A DNA stretch of 64,000 bases from Nageia nagi (taxonomy: Eukaryota; Pinophyta), in NCBI GenBank assembly GCA_050084985.1, contig JBITNC010000001.1, positions 51,274,001 to 51,338,000 of the forward strand, in the 5' to 3' direction. A model generated the notes under the pieces. That model had not been told where the DNA came from. It saw only the letters and a list, made by a program, of their open reading frames with translations, and searched no databases. Shown piece by piece: positions 12,500 through 25,589 of the stretch; position 1 is the first letter of the stretch; each line of letters opens with the position of its first letter. A program made the translations under genes and the position numbers.

Positions 12500-13847
12500 T
12501 TCTACAACATATCTTGAAAGCCAAAAATTTACCATGGTGAGATTAGTAGCAAGATGTGACATAGGTTCCACCATCTAGAACCATCTAGTTTGAATGTAAT
12601 CCCAAATACTGATGTTGATAAATAGCACATGAGTCTAGAAAATGAGAAGCTAAACATGGGGAACACCATTTCATAATGTCTGAAGCATCACTTTCTGTAG
12701 AACTCATCATAATAGCATTCTCAATTATTTTGGGGACACTTGATTATTCTAGCTAGTTTTCCTTGGGTTGATATTGGTTATTATATCTTCTATAATTGAA
12801 AATTTTATTCTATCTTTCTTGTAGAGTGAGCTTATTGGTAAGGTTCCTAATAGTTACCTCTAATTACCTTATTTTTTTTCTTCTTGATACTTAAGATCAG
12901 TACTAGTACCAGTTGATGTAGGAGTAGGTAATGCTAGTATTTGATTATGGATGATAGTTTTAGAAGGAGGTGGTAAGGCTAAAACTCTAGGATGAACAAT
13001 TTATGGGACTTATTTAGGAGTAAATTAGGAAATAATGACATAATGGTTCTAATTTGCATCTTTCCAGAGGATACCAAGGTATGTTTAGAAGTTTTTATTT
13101 TTTGGTAAACATCTGAGAAGGTATCTCTTGACATAATAATGAGAATATTAAATTTTGAAAGAAAAACCTTATAATATACCAAAGCTTATGCATTTCTTAG
13201 TCTAATTCTTACTAAAATAGATTTCCATGTTCTCTCATATCAGATATTGAAATCATCAATGGACTCATGAGGATGTCTTTTAATACATGCTATAAGGTTA
13301 ATAAATGTACTATTATCACCATCTATAGCAAATCTTTTAATTAAAGCCTGACATAACTCTCCCCATGAATTTATAGATTGGGGGGTGAGAGTTCTAAACC
13401 ATTCAATTACTTTACCTTCAAAAGAGTGTGATAATAATATGGTCATCATCATTTCATCAATGATATCAAAGCTTGAAGCCAACAAAGATAAATCTTAATA
13501 ATGTTCATATGGTGTTTAACCAAACCCATCATACTTAGGTAAAACTTTGAATGATGTTGAGGTATAGTAGGGGAGTTAACAACAATGACCAAAGGATGAC
13601 TATTATTCCAAGCAAAAAAATTTGTTGGCTGAGCCATGCTTGAAGTATTGGTATCAAGTGAATGATTTTCTTACGTTGAATCAAATACAGTTGATAGTGG
13701 GATCACCCTTAAAGGAAACATAAGGGATATAACTTGAGAAATCTTTCACCTAGTCCTCTTGTGAGGAATTGATAGCTCTTGAAACCTAGGCTATCTAAGG
13801 GAATTTCTAGGACTACTTCTAGTAAGTCTACATTTTGGAGGTGCCAT
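12500..13847 (-). pseudogene. Ty3/gypsy gag, decayed
   Basis: The likely start is the minus-strand ATG ending at 13847 (MAPPKCRL). The retrotransposon Gag core is at 13240-13485: SFEGKVIEWFRTLTPQSINS, then W..L...LIKRFA and HPHESIDDFNIRYERTW. A cysteine/histidine-bearing segment (KWCSPCLASHFLDSCAIYQ) near 12640-12680 may be a zinc-finger remnant. Frame breaks occur at several points. Upstream on the minus strand lies the tentative LTR 13900-15585. Confidence 0.75.
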
Positions 13848-15099
13848 GGTTCAAAATACTAACTGGTTGATAGCAGAGTCATCAATAAGGTCAAAAGAAC
13901 CTTATAAATTTTAAGAATCTAATTGATAGCACACTAAAAAAGGCTATCTAGCCTATTTACACATGCTAAATATGGAATTTTAGTTCATGTCCCATCAGGC
14001 ATGCTAAAAATAGAAGTTTCTACTATTGATCAGTATAATGTAACCTCAAAGGATTTGATCTAGTCAAGTTCTCCATTGCTTGCAACAACAGGTTCCTTGA
14101 AAGAGGAGAAGGTGCTGGGAATGTGCTCATGTTCATTTTCTACTCAATCTTCAGGTTAAAAGTCAATTCCTATCTATTGTAAAGGTTTAAAGTAACAAAA
14201 AGGAGATAAAAGGTAGAGAGTTACTAGAAAGAGATAAACACATTAAACTAAAACATCAAATGAGAACTACATAGCCTAGGCATTGCAACATAGTAAGCAT
14301 TCCATATCCAATATTAAGAATAGCATGTTATCTTACCCTTGGGGTATCGTAATCACAACACACAACCATAACTTAAGACAACATTCCATACATAATATTC
14401 ACATAAGCAATAAACAACCACTTATTTCAAGAGGAAAAAATATTATTTATTTGCATTATCATGTATAAAGCACCTTACAAACTTGGGCAAATTTGCTAGA
14501 ATGTTCAACCTCATTGATTTCTAATAGTCTACCATTTATACATTTACATGCCCTACTAGGTTGTTGCCTATCATCAATATATATAATTACTAATCTTACT
14601 TGAAACTGGTGAAAAAAACTATTTACAATGAATATGACAACTATGTTAGATTACACAGTAAATAAGTACCAACAACATGACTATTTGGAAATTTGTAATT
14701 TCTAAATAGTCATATCCATTAAGTCATAATCTTCCTAACATGTCTTTCATGACTCCTACTTTGGTCCTATAGTTGATTAAAGATGGTATTAATGCTAATT
14801 GAAGAAGTACTCATCTATAATTTGATAAGCATGATCTGGCACTATGCTCTATTGGTAGTCATCTACTTCTTTGCAACTATTGATGATCCATACTATAGTT
14901 TTGATTGAATAGATTAATGGGGGCAATGAACAATATACCAAGATAGTTCAAGAAGAAAATACCACTTGTTATGTGGAATTGAGTTGAAGTCAACACATTA
15001 ATAAGGCCCTAGGGGTCTAACACTTAATATCAAGTGGATATGGGTGTTACTTCTTACCCATTACTCTCACCTTAGTCTCTTGGGTTCTATTTCTTTTCT

Positions 15100-15400
15100 C
15101 CAAGCTCTGTTGATGATCTGGCTTTCCTTAGTACCTGCTAATTTTGGCTAAAAGTTCTAACATCATCACTCAAAATTGATGGGATTTATTTGGTATCTTC
15201 ATGAATCTTCACCTACCATTACTTATTATAGGACCCACTAATTTTAGCCAAAAATGATGATGTTACTATTGAAAATTGATGGGTTCTATTTACTTCTTCA
15301 TGAATCTTCACCTACCATTACTTATTCTAGGACTTGCTGATTTTAGCCAAAAATGGTGATATCACTATTAAAAATTGGTGGGTTCTATTTACTTCTGGGC
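15100..15400. repeat. Three-copy tandem repeat, ~99-bp unit
   Basis: The phrase CTTCATGAATCTTCACCTACC starts at 15197 and again at 15296, and TTTAGCCAAAAATG...TGGGTTCTATTTACTTC recurs with the same period. Three copies are visible, the first partial and more diverged. No coding potential seen. Confidence 0.8.
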
Positions 15401-15442
15401 ATCTCCTATTGACTAGTTGGACATAACTTGGACCCACTTTTA

Positions 15443-15537
15443 CAACAACTCTCGAACACTATATTTATAACAACTCTCAGACATGTATTTACAACAACTC
15501 CCAAACATGCATTTACAACAACTCCCAAACAATACTC
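15443..15537. repeat. Four-copy short tandem repeat, ~24-bp unit
   Basis: The unit is close to CAACAACTCCCAAACATGCATTTA. Copies begin near 15443, 15468, 15492 and 15516. The array follows the 99-bp repeat within the tentative LTR. Confidence 0.8.
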
Positions 15538-15589
15538 TAATTATAACACGACTTAAGGTTTATCCCCTCGAGAGTTATTGTAACACCCA

Positions 15590-17950
15590 CTATAATTTGA
15601 ATAGAAATTTATAAGGTAAAATATGATAGGCCAATACTTATATATACAATAGCCAAATGTTGATAACACCCAAAATTCTTCAAACTTAAGACTAATAGAA
15701 GACTCAAATTATATGTGAAAGGGAGGGAAATTATAATAGAAAGAATTTTCTAAAAAGAATGTAAGAATAAAAGAATGATAGTGTGTTACCCCAAGTTAGA
15801 GTGTAATTCTGAAGGAATACAGATAGGAAGTGTTCATGAAAATGATTTCTTAAGTTTTCATATTTTTTCTATCATTCCTATTATTATTTGAGGTTGTTTC
15901 TCTTCCTTATCCATCTTGGGTAGTGTATTATTAAATATATTTAATCTTTTATTTATAGGATTTATTAGTATTATATATGTATTTCCTATTTTTGATGACT
16001 ACATTCCCAGATCTCATTTCCTTTTTTATTAATCAATTCTTATATTATATCCCTTAGCATTTTGTAATTCTTTGTTGGGTATCCTATATTTTTATGGTAA
16101 TTACAAAATTCCTCAAATCTATAACACTTTAGAACTCATTTAAAAATTAACACTTCTTAGTAGGAGGGAGATCTATGTGATTCTTAGCGATCAGTGTGTA
16201 TAATACTCAATATATGCTATTTGAAAACTTAGTATATTTCCTTTTAGTTCTTATATGAATGTTTTATGTATTACCTTTATATTGACATATTTTTTCTACA
16301 GCTTGTACCTAGATTTTTATATATTTGTATATTCTATTTTTCAAGCAGTTAGTGGAGTTAAATACTTTTATTTTCTTAAAAACTTATAAATCATTTTTTT
16401 TGTAAAGGTTCATCTTTATAACTAATAACTGCTAACCTAAACCATGGCAATATAGAACTCATGAAAGAACCTTTTAACATAACTTCTTTAATGGTGATTT
16501 TGTTTACTAATTTTTTTCAATATCTTAATTCAATTCATAGAGTTCTTATCCTTGCTTGCATTTGCACAAATCCTTGAGTGTCACTTTTTTCTTTATGTTA
16601 TGCTTGTAGTATTCTACAAATTAATAAATAAGGGATTTGTAACTATCGATATTATGTGAAGGAAGAGAGTAATATCATTGAATTATTTCACTCTTTATAC
16701 TTTGTGAAAATATTTTTGCTAATATATATGAATAATTCATGTACTATATTGTTTCCTTTTACTATTTTCTTCTATACATTTTTAGGTCCTGGGACCCATC
16801 AAACATATTGAATTTTATATTCCTTTTTCCTATCCAAATTTTGCTTTTAATCCTTATAAATAATTGTTTACTCAAAGTTGAAAAATCATCATTACTTTAG
16901 GTTTAAACTTATTTTACATTTCTTTGATCTCTTCATGTATTTTGGATATTATTTCTAATTCCTCCTTAGATTATTATTGAGATCTAGTTGATGAGTGGGT
17001 AGACTTATTTGATTATTGTTGAGATTATTTGGTCATTATAACTCTTTCTCTTATTATTTTTGGTCTCTTTATTGTTTTTTTCATTTTTATTTGAGTTTCC
17101 TTTACTTCAATTTGTTGATACTTTAATATAATACCTTTATCTTATAACTCAATAAATAATACTAATTTAACACCCATCCCATATTTTCTTAAGAGGTAAG
17201 CATAATTTTTTTTATTCTAAGTATAAACAAAGCATTTAATTTTGAATGTATTGAAGTTACTTAAATAACCATTTGAGATAGAGATCATAAACATGTTGTT
17301 GTAGACAATGATTCTAAGTTACATCATTCATGAGATTAGAACTCTTCATAGATGAATGCCATTTATCATTATTTAACATAATCTCATTAGTTAATATCAC
17401 TTATCTTTCCCACTTATCTTCTTCCAATAATTTCTTTACATAAATCACAAGCAAGGCCTTTTCATGAACACGATGATTTTCCAATGTTGTCATATACATA
17501 ACTTGTATTTCAAACCACTTTTACAATTATCTTAGCATAATCTTGCTTTCATAATCATACTCTAAATTTTAGGCTATATGTCATTCCCTAATTGGTTTTC
17601 TAGGTTTTTAAACTAAAGTTTCAATATACCATGTACCCATCTCTATAATATCCCATAACGATTGATTTAATCATTCCCTTAGATATATTAGTCAATCTCA
17701 TCATTTTTTATGTATTCCCTTTCTCAACCTCAACTATTCGCCCAAGATTGACACTTTTAGGAGAGGGAGTTAATTCCCTACACATCTCATTATTAATGGA
17801 TAAATACCAAGTAAATTAAATTTATTTAATTAATGAATAATTAACTTTCAAAATAATGCGATTATATCCATTTAAATTCTTAATACCGTTTTCATCAATA
17901 ATTAAGATTTCTTTATCCATATCAAATATTTAAAGGAAAATGCATAATAT
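15590..17950 (-). pseudogene. Second minus-strand gypsy gag trace, heavily decayed
   Basis: Around 15980-16120 the minus strand reads FCNYHKNIGYPTKNYKMLRD then IIQELINKKGNE. This resembles the gag segment C.FH...GH.T..C..L.D.I..LI..G of plant gypsy elements. Charged coding-like stretches continue to about 17500 on the same strand but with many stops. Other domains were not recognised, and the boundaries are guesses. Confidence 0.4.
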
Positions 17951-17956
17951 ATCAAA

Positions 17957-18168
17957 ATAAAACTCTCAAGTTGAAAAGGGAGATCCCAAGTTCAAAACTC
18001 TTCCCTCTCACATCTTGTGGATATGCTAAAGTCTAGCCAATGGGTGATCATGCTAATGTGGATGGGATCAGGTGTGACTCCCAAGTTACTTTGATTGAAG
18101 AGAACCCCCAGACATGAAGTCTAATTCCAAGAAATTGGCTCACAAGGGTGGTTTCATAAAAATAAGAT
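17957..18168 (+). repeat. SINE-like dispersed repeat, copy 1
   Basis: About 205 bases shared with 52463-52668 in the same orientation. Shared blocks include CCCAAGTTCAAAACTC, GATATGCTAAAGTC and GTGGATGGGAT. Both copies end in an A-rich tract after TTCAT, as a retroposed short element would. The segment CCAAGTTCAAAACTC resembles a tRNA B-box read on the opposite strand, so an RNA polymerase III origin is possible but unproven. Confidence 0.55.
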
Positions 18169-18169
18169 T

Positions 18170-20840
18170 AATATGTCAAAATAAATGCATTCCCATGAAG
18201 TATATGAAAGAAAAATTTCATTTAAAATCAAATAAATTAAGGAGTATATCATGTTCATACTACATGAATAATTTCTAAACATTATTTCTTTCTTGTTACA
18301 ATTATTTATATATAATACTTTAATTAAAGTGATATAATCATAATCATTTTCAACTTATTAAAGCATAATATATACAATCCATATTCTTTAAGTTCTAGTT
18401 CTATCCAAATGTTAAAATCCAATCTTATTTGAAAGATATCATGGGATGGTAGCTCAAGTAGATGGAATGGATCAAAGTAACCTTTCCTTTTTCCTAGAAT
18501 GCATCTACATGGTTAACATAAAGGAAAATAATGCAACACTCACATTCTTAATTTTTTTTAATAATTATATATAAATCTTAGAATCTTGTGATAATTATTT
18601 CTCAACTCCTATGATTATGCTATCTTTAGATTTTCACTTACATAATACTTATTTAATTAATTTACTTCTAGATCCCATGTAACACTATAAGAAATCTAGC
18701 TTTTGCTTAAAATGAATTCTAAGAATACATAAAATTATCTCATTATGGTTATTTTCATACAATTTACTAATCCTATCTTAGAATTTCTTTTTTTTTATTT
18801 AAATACTTTCTAAGATAAGAAAATATAAATTTATATTCTAAAGTATAACCCCTTTTTTATACATTTAATATTTATATAAAATATTTTAACACTCAAGGAT
18901 TAAAATGATCTCCCTCTCAAAATTTAAATCCACTAAATTAAATTGAGAAATAAACCATAATGTGACCAAAATATAAGAAACACATTTAAAAAGGGAAGGA
19001 ATCCATATATTTAAATCTCATTCACCACCATTCCCAAGCCAACCACAGGCCCAACAAGAAGAGGGGGCATCCAAAACCCATGCAAAAAGGGATTTGACCC
19101 CTTCACACTCTTCCTAGAGGTTGTGCACACACCTAAAAAGGAAAAATGCATACCCAACAAAGAGAATACATGCCCAAATAAGTGGAGGGCATCCAAACCT
19201 AAAAATTATGCATCCAAGATAACACAAAACTTGATATATTCCACATTGGTAGCCTAAGAGGGGATGAATTCACAACTACACATCCAAAAAATATGCTAAA
19301 ATATTAAAATGATTTACATTTAGCTAAAACAAAGGAAATACACCTCACAAACCTCAAAAAATCATTTTAAATTGTCTTACAATTCTATGCATACCTTCAT
19401 ATCCAATTTCTTCTTCAAGGTGGGTGCCTATAAGAGGTGGAAGGTAATAAACAAACACACATTATTTAAGAAAACATCCCATACTCCCCTAGGAATTTGT
19501 GTATCCTACCCAATTCATGGTTCTCTCCTAAGTGGGTGCCTATATGGGATGAAAAAGGTTATCCCAATGCATGCACAACACTCAAGAAGATATTTCACAT
19601 GTTACAGGCACTAGTACAAGAGCATAATTCCCCAAACCCACTTGAAAGGATACAAAATTAATGTCAAAAGTATTTAAAAATAGCTATAAAACTCCATGTA
19701 ACCTAATGTCCCATTTCAAGTGGAAAATAAGCTTTTTGAAAAGGGAGAAAGCCCATAAAATCCAATGCCCTATTTTACAATAAAAGGTAACTTATTAAAA
19801 ATTCAAAAAAGGACCAAGAGGCTCCACACCCTATGAGAAAGTTATGTTAATTTTTTGCAAGTTTGCAAAGGAAAAAGGTAAAGCAAATTAAATGGTAAAG
19901 CAATAACATACCAAACCATATTTAAATTTAAATCTAAACAAATAGTTTTTCTTTCAATTTAAATCTAAATAATTAATCTTTCTTTCAATTTAAACACAAC
20001 AAATAATTGACTACTCATATTTATCATTCTTTTTTTTCAAAGAAAAAAAAAAACGTAACTTCAACCTTTATATTCCTACAATTCGAATAAATCATTGATC
20101 TTCCTAATTTTGACATAGTTTCTTTCCCAAATTCAATGCCCTAAAAGTCTACCAAGCCCTCTTATTTATATATTTCTTTAGGGATTAGGATTTTCTAATG
20201 TTAGAGAGAAAATTAATTTAATTAATTCTCCTAAAATTTCACATGTCAAATATATTCAACATTAATCATGAGGCTAGAGTGATGACTTTCATTAATTCTT
20301 ACACAATAGTATTGATCACTTCATGATCCCGCAAGCACTTCCTTGATTTCTTAATTGTACTAAAAATCTTTTATGCATGTGTAGTTAAATACTAATAGTA
20401 CTCAATCATAATTTACATATATTTAATAGCTTAATCACTTAAACTTAGTTGCAATGTTTCTACCATAATTCTTTTAAGTGCAAATAAATATTTTTCTTTC
20501 TAATTGATTATTTACTCCAATAATTAATTATTTTTAAGAAATATTATTATTATTACTCATTTTCACATTAATACATGGGTATTAAAATACCTAAATTTAT
20601 TATTTGCCTAGTATTTTATCTTAGGTATCGAAATCTTATTTTACCAAGTTAAGGGGCCTTAATGTCACACTACCCAACTAACATTAATTGTTAGGAGGTC
20701 TCTCGATGCAATTAATTTCCCTACTAATGACTTGGTAAATACTATCAAAAATTCATAAGGTACATATGTGAAAATAATATCATTCATTTATATTTATTGT
20801 AGAAGACAACACACCAAGCAAAATACATACAATCCAAACA
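18170..20840. other. AT-rich intergenic stretch, nothing recognised
   Basis: No reading frame with family resemblance was found on either strand. A slightly GC-richer patch lies at 19010-19620. The segment near 20640-20700 (GGGGCCTTAATGTCACACTA) might be an LTR edge, but no partner was found. Confidence 0.4.
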
Positions 20841-21559
20841 CTCTAGAAGGCTCCCACACAAGTGGCTATCCTCACCTCATGTAGTTATATGTGGGCCATC
20901 TTACTTGAAGTTGTTTGGGTGTTCTGTCATATTTATTTTTTTATCTTAGAATCATCATTAGTACATCATGTCCAATCCATCCATGTTTATCTTGTCTTTG
21001 TATACTTGCACCTACACACTACAACAAAGTGCTCCAATAGTACCATGTATGATAATAAATAATAAGACAAAATTAGCTTTCAATATTCATAGCCCAAATA
21101 TTAATAACATCATAAATGAATACACCTCAAAATACATATTATTTAATTAAAAATCACAAGTTTCTAATCTCATGCATCATAGCATCATAACGAAACATGA
21201 CAAGGCAATAGTGGGTTTGGTCTATGATATTTAATTCCTCTTCTTTTAATTAAAAAAATGGATATGTTCAAATGAATTTATATTATTTTATATGATCTAG
21301 TACCTAACATATATATTTTTTATTATTCATCATTAGATAATCTTTAAAATGCTAACGACTCTTACATATTCATAATCACTTCAATCTTTATATAATGTTC
21401 CTCAATAGTCCAATATTTTTTTCTACTCTAATTCCTTATTTATAATTTCTTTAATTGTTATAGTTGCATATTTTTTCTCATTTACATCATTTGATATTTT
21501 TTTTTCTTTATAAGCTAGATAAGTTTCTTGGATTTTTTCTTAATTTGAATAATTTTCAT

Positions 21560-22450
21560 TACCTAAAAAAGGATTATGTAGAATTATTAGATATAAATGC
21601 ATAATATAATTTTGTAATGGATGAGTTGGTAGAGATATTAGATTATCCATTAGTAATTTACTAGGCCAACATCATATACATTCTTGTTGTAAAAAAATAA
21701 GAAAGATATTGTTGTGTTTTTAAATGAATTGAACTCCACCAAGTAGTGGTTGTGATGATAGAACAAAGGGTCTAGATCATCTATACCACAATCATATAAT
21801 GGATTACCATATACCTCCCATAATTTTTTATTTTCTTTTATTCCACTTTTATGAATGATATAAAAGATGACTTGATAAGTAATTGGATCTAAAATAAAAT
21901 GTTCTAACCTTTTTTTTTTATCAGTTAGCATCATTTCTCTTACTAACATTGCTTTTAGAGGTATAATATCAAAATCTAATTTATGATCATAAGGAATTAT
22001 TTTCTTGTTATAATCATTATTATTAACTTCTTATCCTAATTTAATATTATCCTATTTATCTTACTTATCTGGTTCATTTGATTCACTATATTCTCCTTAT
22101 TTATACACTTTTTCATCTACCATTATTCTAGCTTTCTCATGATCATAATAGTCTTTTATATAGATAGATTTGAGTTTTTTTTTATCATTTCATTTATTCT
22201 CATACTCTCCCTGACTTCTTGAAATTTGATTTTTCTTTTAGATCCTTTAATGTTTTTTGTTCTTCTATGCGAAACATATCTTAGAGATAAATGTAGAACA
22301 CATCATAATAGTATATCTTTTTTTATCTAATATGTCTTATAATTCATCTATACATAAGAATAATAAACTAAATATATTCATGATGTATATTGATAACACA
22401 ATCATGATTGTAATGCAAACTAAGGTATGCGATTTAGTGTTTCATTAAAA
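21560..22450 (-). pseudogene. Unrecognised decayed coding sequence, minus strand
   Basis: A 99-residue open stretch (21650-21949) is preceded on the same strand by coding-like sequence back to about 22200 that is rich in charged residues and broken by stops. The open part includes DKKKRLEHFILDPITYQVIF, KLWEVYGNPLYDCGIDDLDP and FYHHNHYLVEFNSF. The composition (tryptophan, cysteine, paired charges) is unlike random AT-rich DNA, suggesting a decayed protein gene. I could not assign a family; a decayed virus-like or retroelement protein is one possibility. Confidence 0.35.
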
Positions 22451-23914
22451 GATGTAATTTACAAAAAGCTAAAGTTTGTACAAAGAAGTTTGAGTTCAAA
22501 AAAATTTAGATAATAAAATAGTTATGATAAATAATACACATAATTAAATTATATATATTGGTTTTCAAGCTAGAATAGATCAACTATTATTAACTTGCAT
22601 AAAACTAGCTAGGGTATAATACCATTCAAGGCCTAGCAACATAAACAAGAAAATGTGCACTTGATTCATAACAATTCTCTAATAATGTGATTAAGAATAG
22701 AATAGGATTGGATCAAACCTACAATGTGCAAAATGCAGATATATATAATGATCTAGATATAAGCTTAGTATTTCTCAATTTTTTCATTCCAATTATCTTA
22801 AAATAGAAAAATCATCATTCTTTATGTAGAATGCAAGGTCATCAATGAATTTGTATTTAGAAAACTAGATAATATATATAAATTAATGAGTATTAGAAAG
22901 AAATAGATTGTAATAGATCCATGTTTGATAGGTGGTTATAAGAAGAAACCAAGGAAGATATGAAGTATTGTCCCAATCAACTTATTAAGATTAAATTAAA
23001 TAAGGAATGACATGCCTTGCTCCTCTTTTTATACCTTGTAAAATAAAAAGAAGAATATTAGACAACATCCTATGAATAAATCAATATAATGAGAATATCA
23101 ATATTATTAAATACATAATCATGATTAAGAGTAATTAGCCTTGATTAGCATATGATTAACGCATGAGTCTTGATATTTTCATAATTTAAATAATATTTCA
23201 CTTAGATATGATAAATATGACTTTATAATAAATTGAAAATCATTTTTAAGTGTCTACAATATCCAATTTAAAAAAAAAAAAAAAGATAAATAAGTCAATG
23301 TAGTTGAAACTCATAGTAACCAAAGTAAAATGTTTATATATTTTCTTACAAAAAATTTGATAGCTCCTAAACCACAACAAGAATTTGGATTAAATGATTC
23401 TAAACCTATATTGTATAATCCTAATCTCAATCATTATTTATACATCACTAAACTAAAGATTGCACAACAAATGCTTGTGATGGATTAAAAAATAATCTCC
23501 TTTATTTAATAGAAAATGGAAAAGTTAAATATCCTTAAAAGGAGAAAATCAAGGAAACTAAGAAAACAATGTAGTTAATATAACAATTGTGACCATATTA
23601 GAAGAGGTAGACATAAGGGTATGGTAATTCCTATCATAACTCAAGAATAAAAAATTTAAAGGATTGTACAACTTATAATATGATAGACCAATCAAAGAAT
23701 ACTCAAGAACAAATAAATTTTAAGTAGATTTAGATTTCTCCATCTCTTAGAGGGGCTTTTTATGATATTTTCAAGAATGAATAAGTTCTTGCTAATATTG
23801 ATGTTAAATCTATTTTATATATGATTAATTATTGGAAATAAATCAATATGATCTCATTTGATGATATTGAGTTTTCAAATGAAGATGTTGTAGAATGAAT
23901 TTTGGCACTCGACA
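22450..23914 (+). other. Coding-like tract left of the chromovirus, unassigned
   Basis: Mostly AT-rich. Near 23740-23910 a plus-strand reading gives SPSLRGAFYDIFKNE, NIDVKSILYMINYWK and MISFDDIEFSNEDVVE, which appears to continue across the chromovirus insertion into ALD-TTFMR at 29270. No family recognised. Confidence 0.3.
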
Positions 23915-24307
23915 TGTTAGGATCCTATATCCTAACATTTACTTAGATTATAATAGTTAATTAATTAGATTATTAGCTTATATTAAATGTAAGGTGGACC
24001 AACATATTTGTAAAGCAAATCATTATTTTTTATTAAATGGTTGATTATGGTTAGGGTAGGTGGACTATAAATATGTGTGGTAGAAGAATAGTCATTATCT
24101 TGGAAAATATATTATTTTGAGTTGTAAGGAGGTATCCCCCTCAAAGCGAGATACAATTTATTTTAATATTCAATAAAGTTATTCTATTGCAATCTTGCTC
24201 TATTTTGATTCATACTACTTTGTTGTTGTTATTTTAGATTTACATTAAGCTTGTATTTCTCTATTATTTTGTCCAAATCCCATTTAGGATCTTGTAGATT
24301 CATAACA
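23915..24307 (+). repeat. Chromovirus 5' LTR
   Basis: TGTTAGGATCC to CATAACA. It contains GGACTATAAATATGTGTGG (TATA-like, near 24065) and an AATAAAG signal near 24172. It is followed at 24310 by TAGTATCAAAGC, a degraded version of the initiator-Met tRNA primer site TGGTATCAGAGC. Confidence 0.9.
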
Positions 24308-24489
24308 TCTAGTATCAAAGCTTCAATTTTGGCACTTGTGAGTAGACTAAGAATTTAAATTTGTCTATTCCTAACTTAAATGGATTTTGGGACCTAGCCC
24401 ATTATGATTATTTTTTCATGTTGATCATTTTGATATATAACATCCATACACTTTTTTAGTTTCCAAAAATAACAATTTCTAAAACTAGC

Positions 24490-25450
24490 AATTTTCATAA
24501 ATAGTAAGATGACTAATAATCAAAGATCTTTGGATATGGAGAAATTATCATAGCAAGTGGACTACATGGAAAAAGTACTTGGTGATTTTCACCTCCCTAT
24601 TTCCCTTGATGAGATCAAAAAATAAAAGAAAGCTATAACTTCTAGTTATGTTTCCTTCAATAAAAATCTACAACTCATTAAATAAGCAATAGTTGCTAAC
24701 ACATCATCGATTGCAAGCAGATCAAGTGCATCTCAACCATATATCAAGTGAGGCTTCAATATAACTCAAGGATTATAAAAATCCTTTATTCTTTTTTATA
24801 CAACCAAACTATACTTTTGAAAATTTGATGGTAATTACCCCATTAGCTGGATGTATTGGGAAGACGAATATTTTTCCTTGAATCAAATACCCAAGGCATA
24901 AAAGGTCAACCTCACCTCCTTTCATTTGGATCATGAAGATATCCAATGGTACTAGTTATTTGAAAAGGAAAATGATAACCCATCATAGGGGGATTTCACC
25001 TAGAACCTTTTTATCAAATTTGGCCCTAATGATTTTGAAGACTTCACTGGTGCACTCACTAAACTATGCCAAACTACTAGAGTAAGAGAATGCCAAACTG
25101 AATTTGAAAATCTTGCTAATCATATTGAAGGCTTAGATAAATAATTATTCTATAGTTATTTAATTAGTGGTTTAAAGAAATAAATTTAAGTGGAAGACAA
25201 AATGTTTAATCTAAGAAACATGATCATAAAATAAGGCTTATCACATTAGTGAGGGATGAGCTCAATGCATAGCATAAATAAAAGCAACCCAATTGGAAAT
25301 CACAAACTTCTCAAAGTGGCCAAAAACCACTTCATTCCTTGTTGGTTAAGAGATTAACTCCTACCAATATGGAGTATTGTAAGAAAAAAAGGGCTTGATT
25401 ATAATTGAGATGAAAAAGTTTGATTGGGTCATCATTGTGCAACTCAAAAG
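24490..25450 (+). pseudogene. Chromovirus gag
   Basis: Plus-strand reading shows KFDGNYPISWMYWEDEYF, then FHLDHEDIQWY and FIKFGPNDFEDFTGALTKL. This matches the Gag core pattern FDG..P..W....E.YF...W of plant gypsy elements. A further segment reads EFENLANHIEGL. Stops and frameshifts occur throughout. Lysine/glutamine-rich sequence downstream lacks a clear zinc knuckle. Confidence 0.75.
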
Positions 25451-25589
25451 TTATATAAGCAAGATGTAGATGCTCATATGGAATTGCCAAAAGATGCCTT
25501 TAAGGATGTAGTGGAAGTTACTAAATAAGAATTAGAACAACCTATAGAAGTTATTCCCAAAATTTCTTGCAATACCCTATACCATTTTT

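Larger units (their letters stand above)
13900..15585 (-). repeat. Tentative 5' LTR of the minus-strand gypsy element
   Basis: Noncoding stretch directly upstream of the minus-strand gag. Read on the minus strand it could begin TGTTACAATAACTCTCGAGG at 15585. It contains two tandem-repeat arrays, a frequent feature of gypsy LTRs. The inner end near 13870-13930 could not be fixed, no primer binding site was confirmed, and the partner LTR would lie left of the window, so this is a hypothesis. Confidence 0.3.

Noticed and set aside
20640-20700. Possible LTR edge (complement of GGCCTTAATGTCACACTA)
   Set aside because: No matching second end, target duplication or primer site was found.
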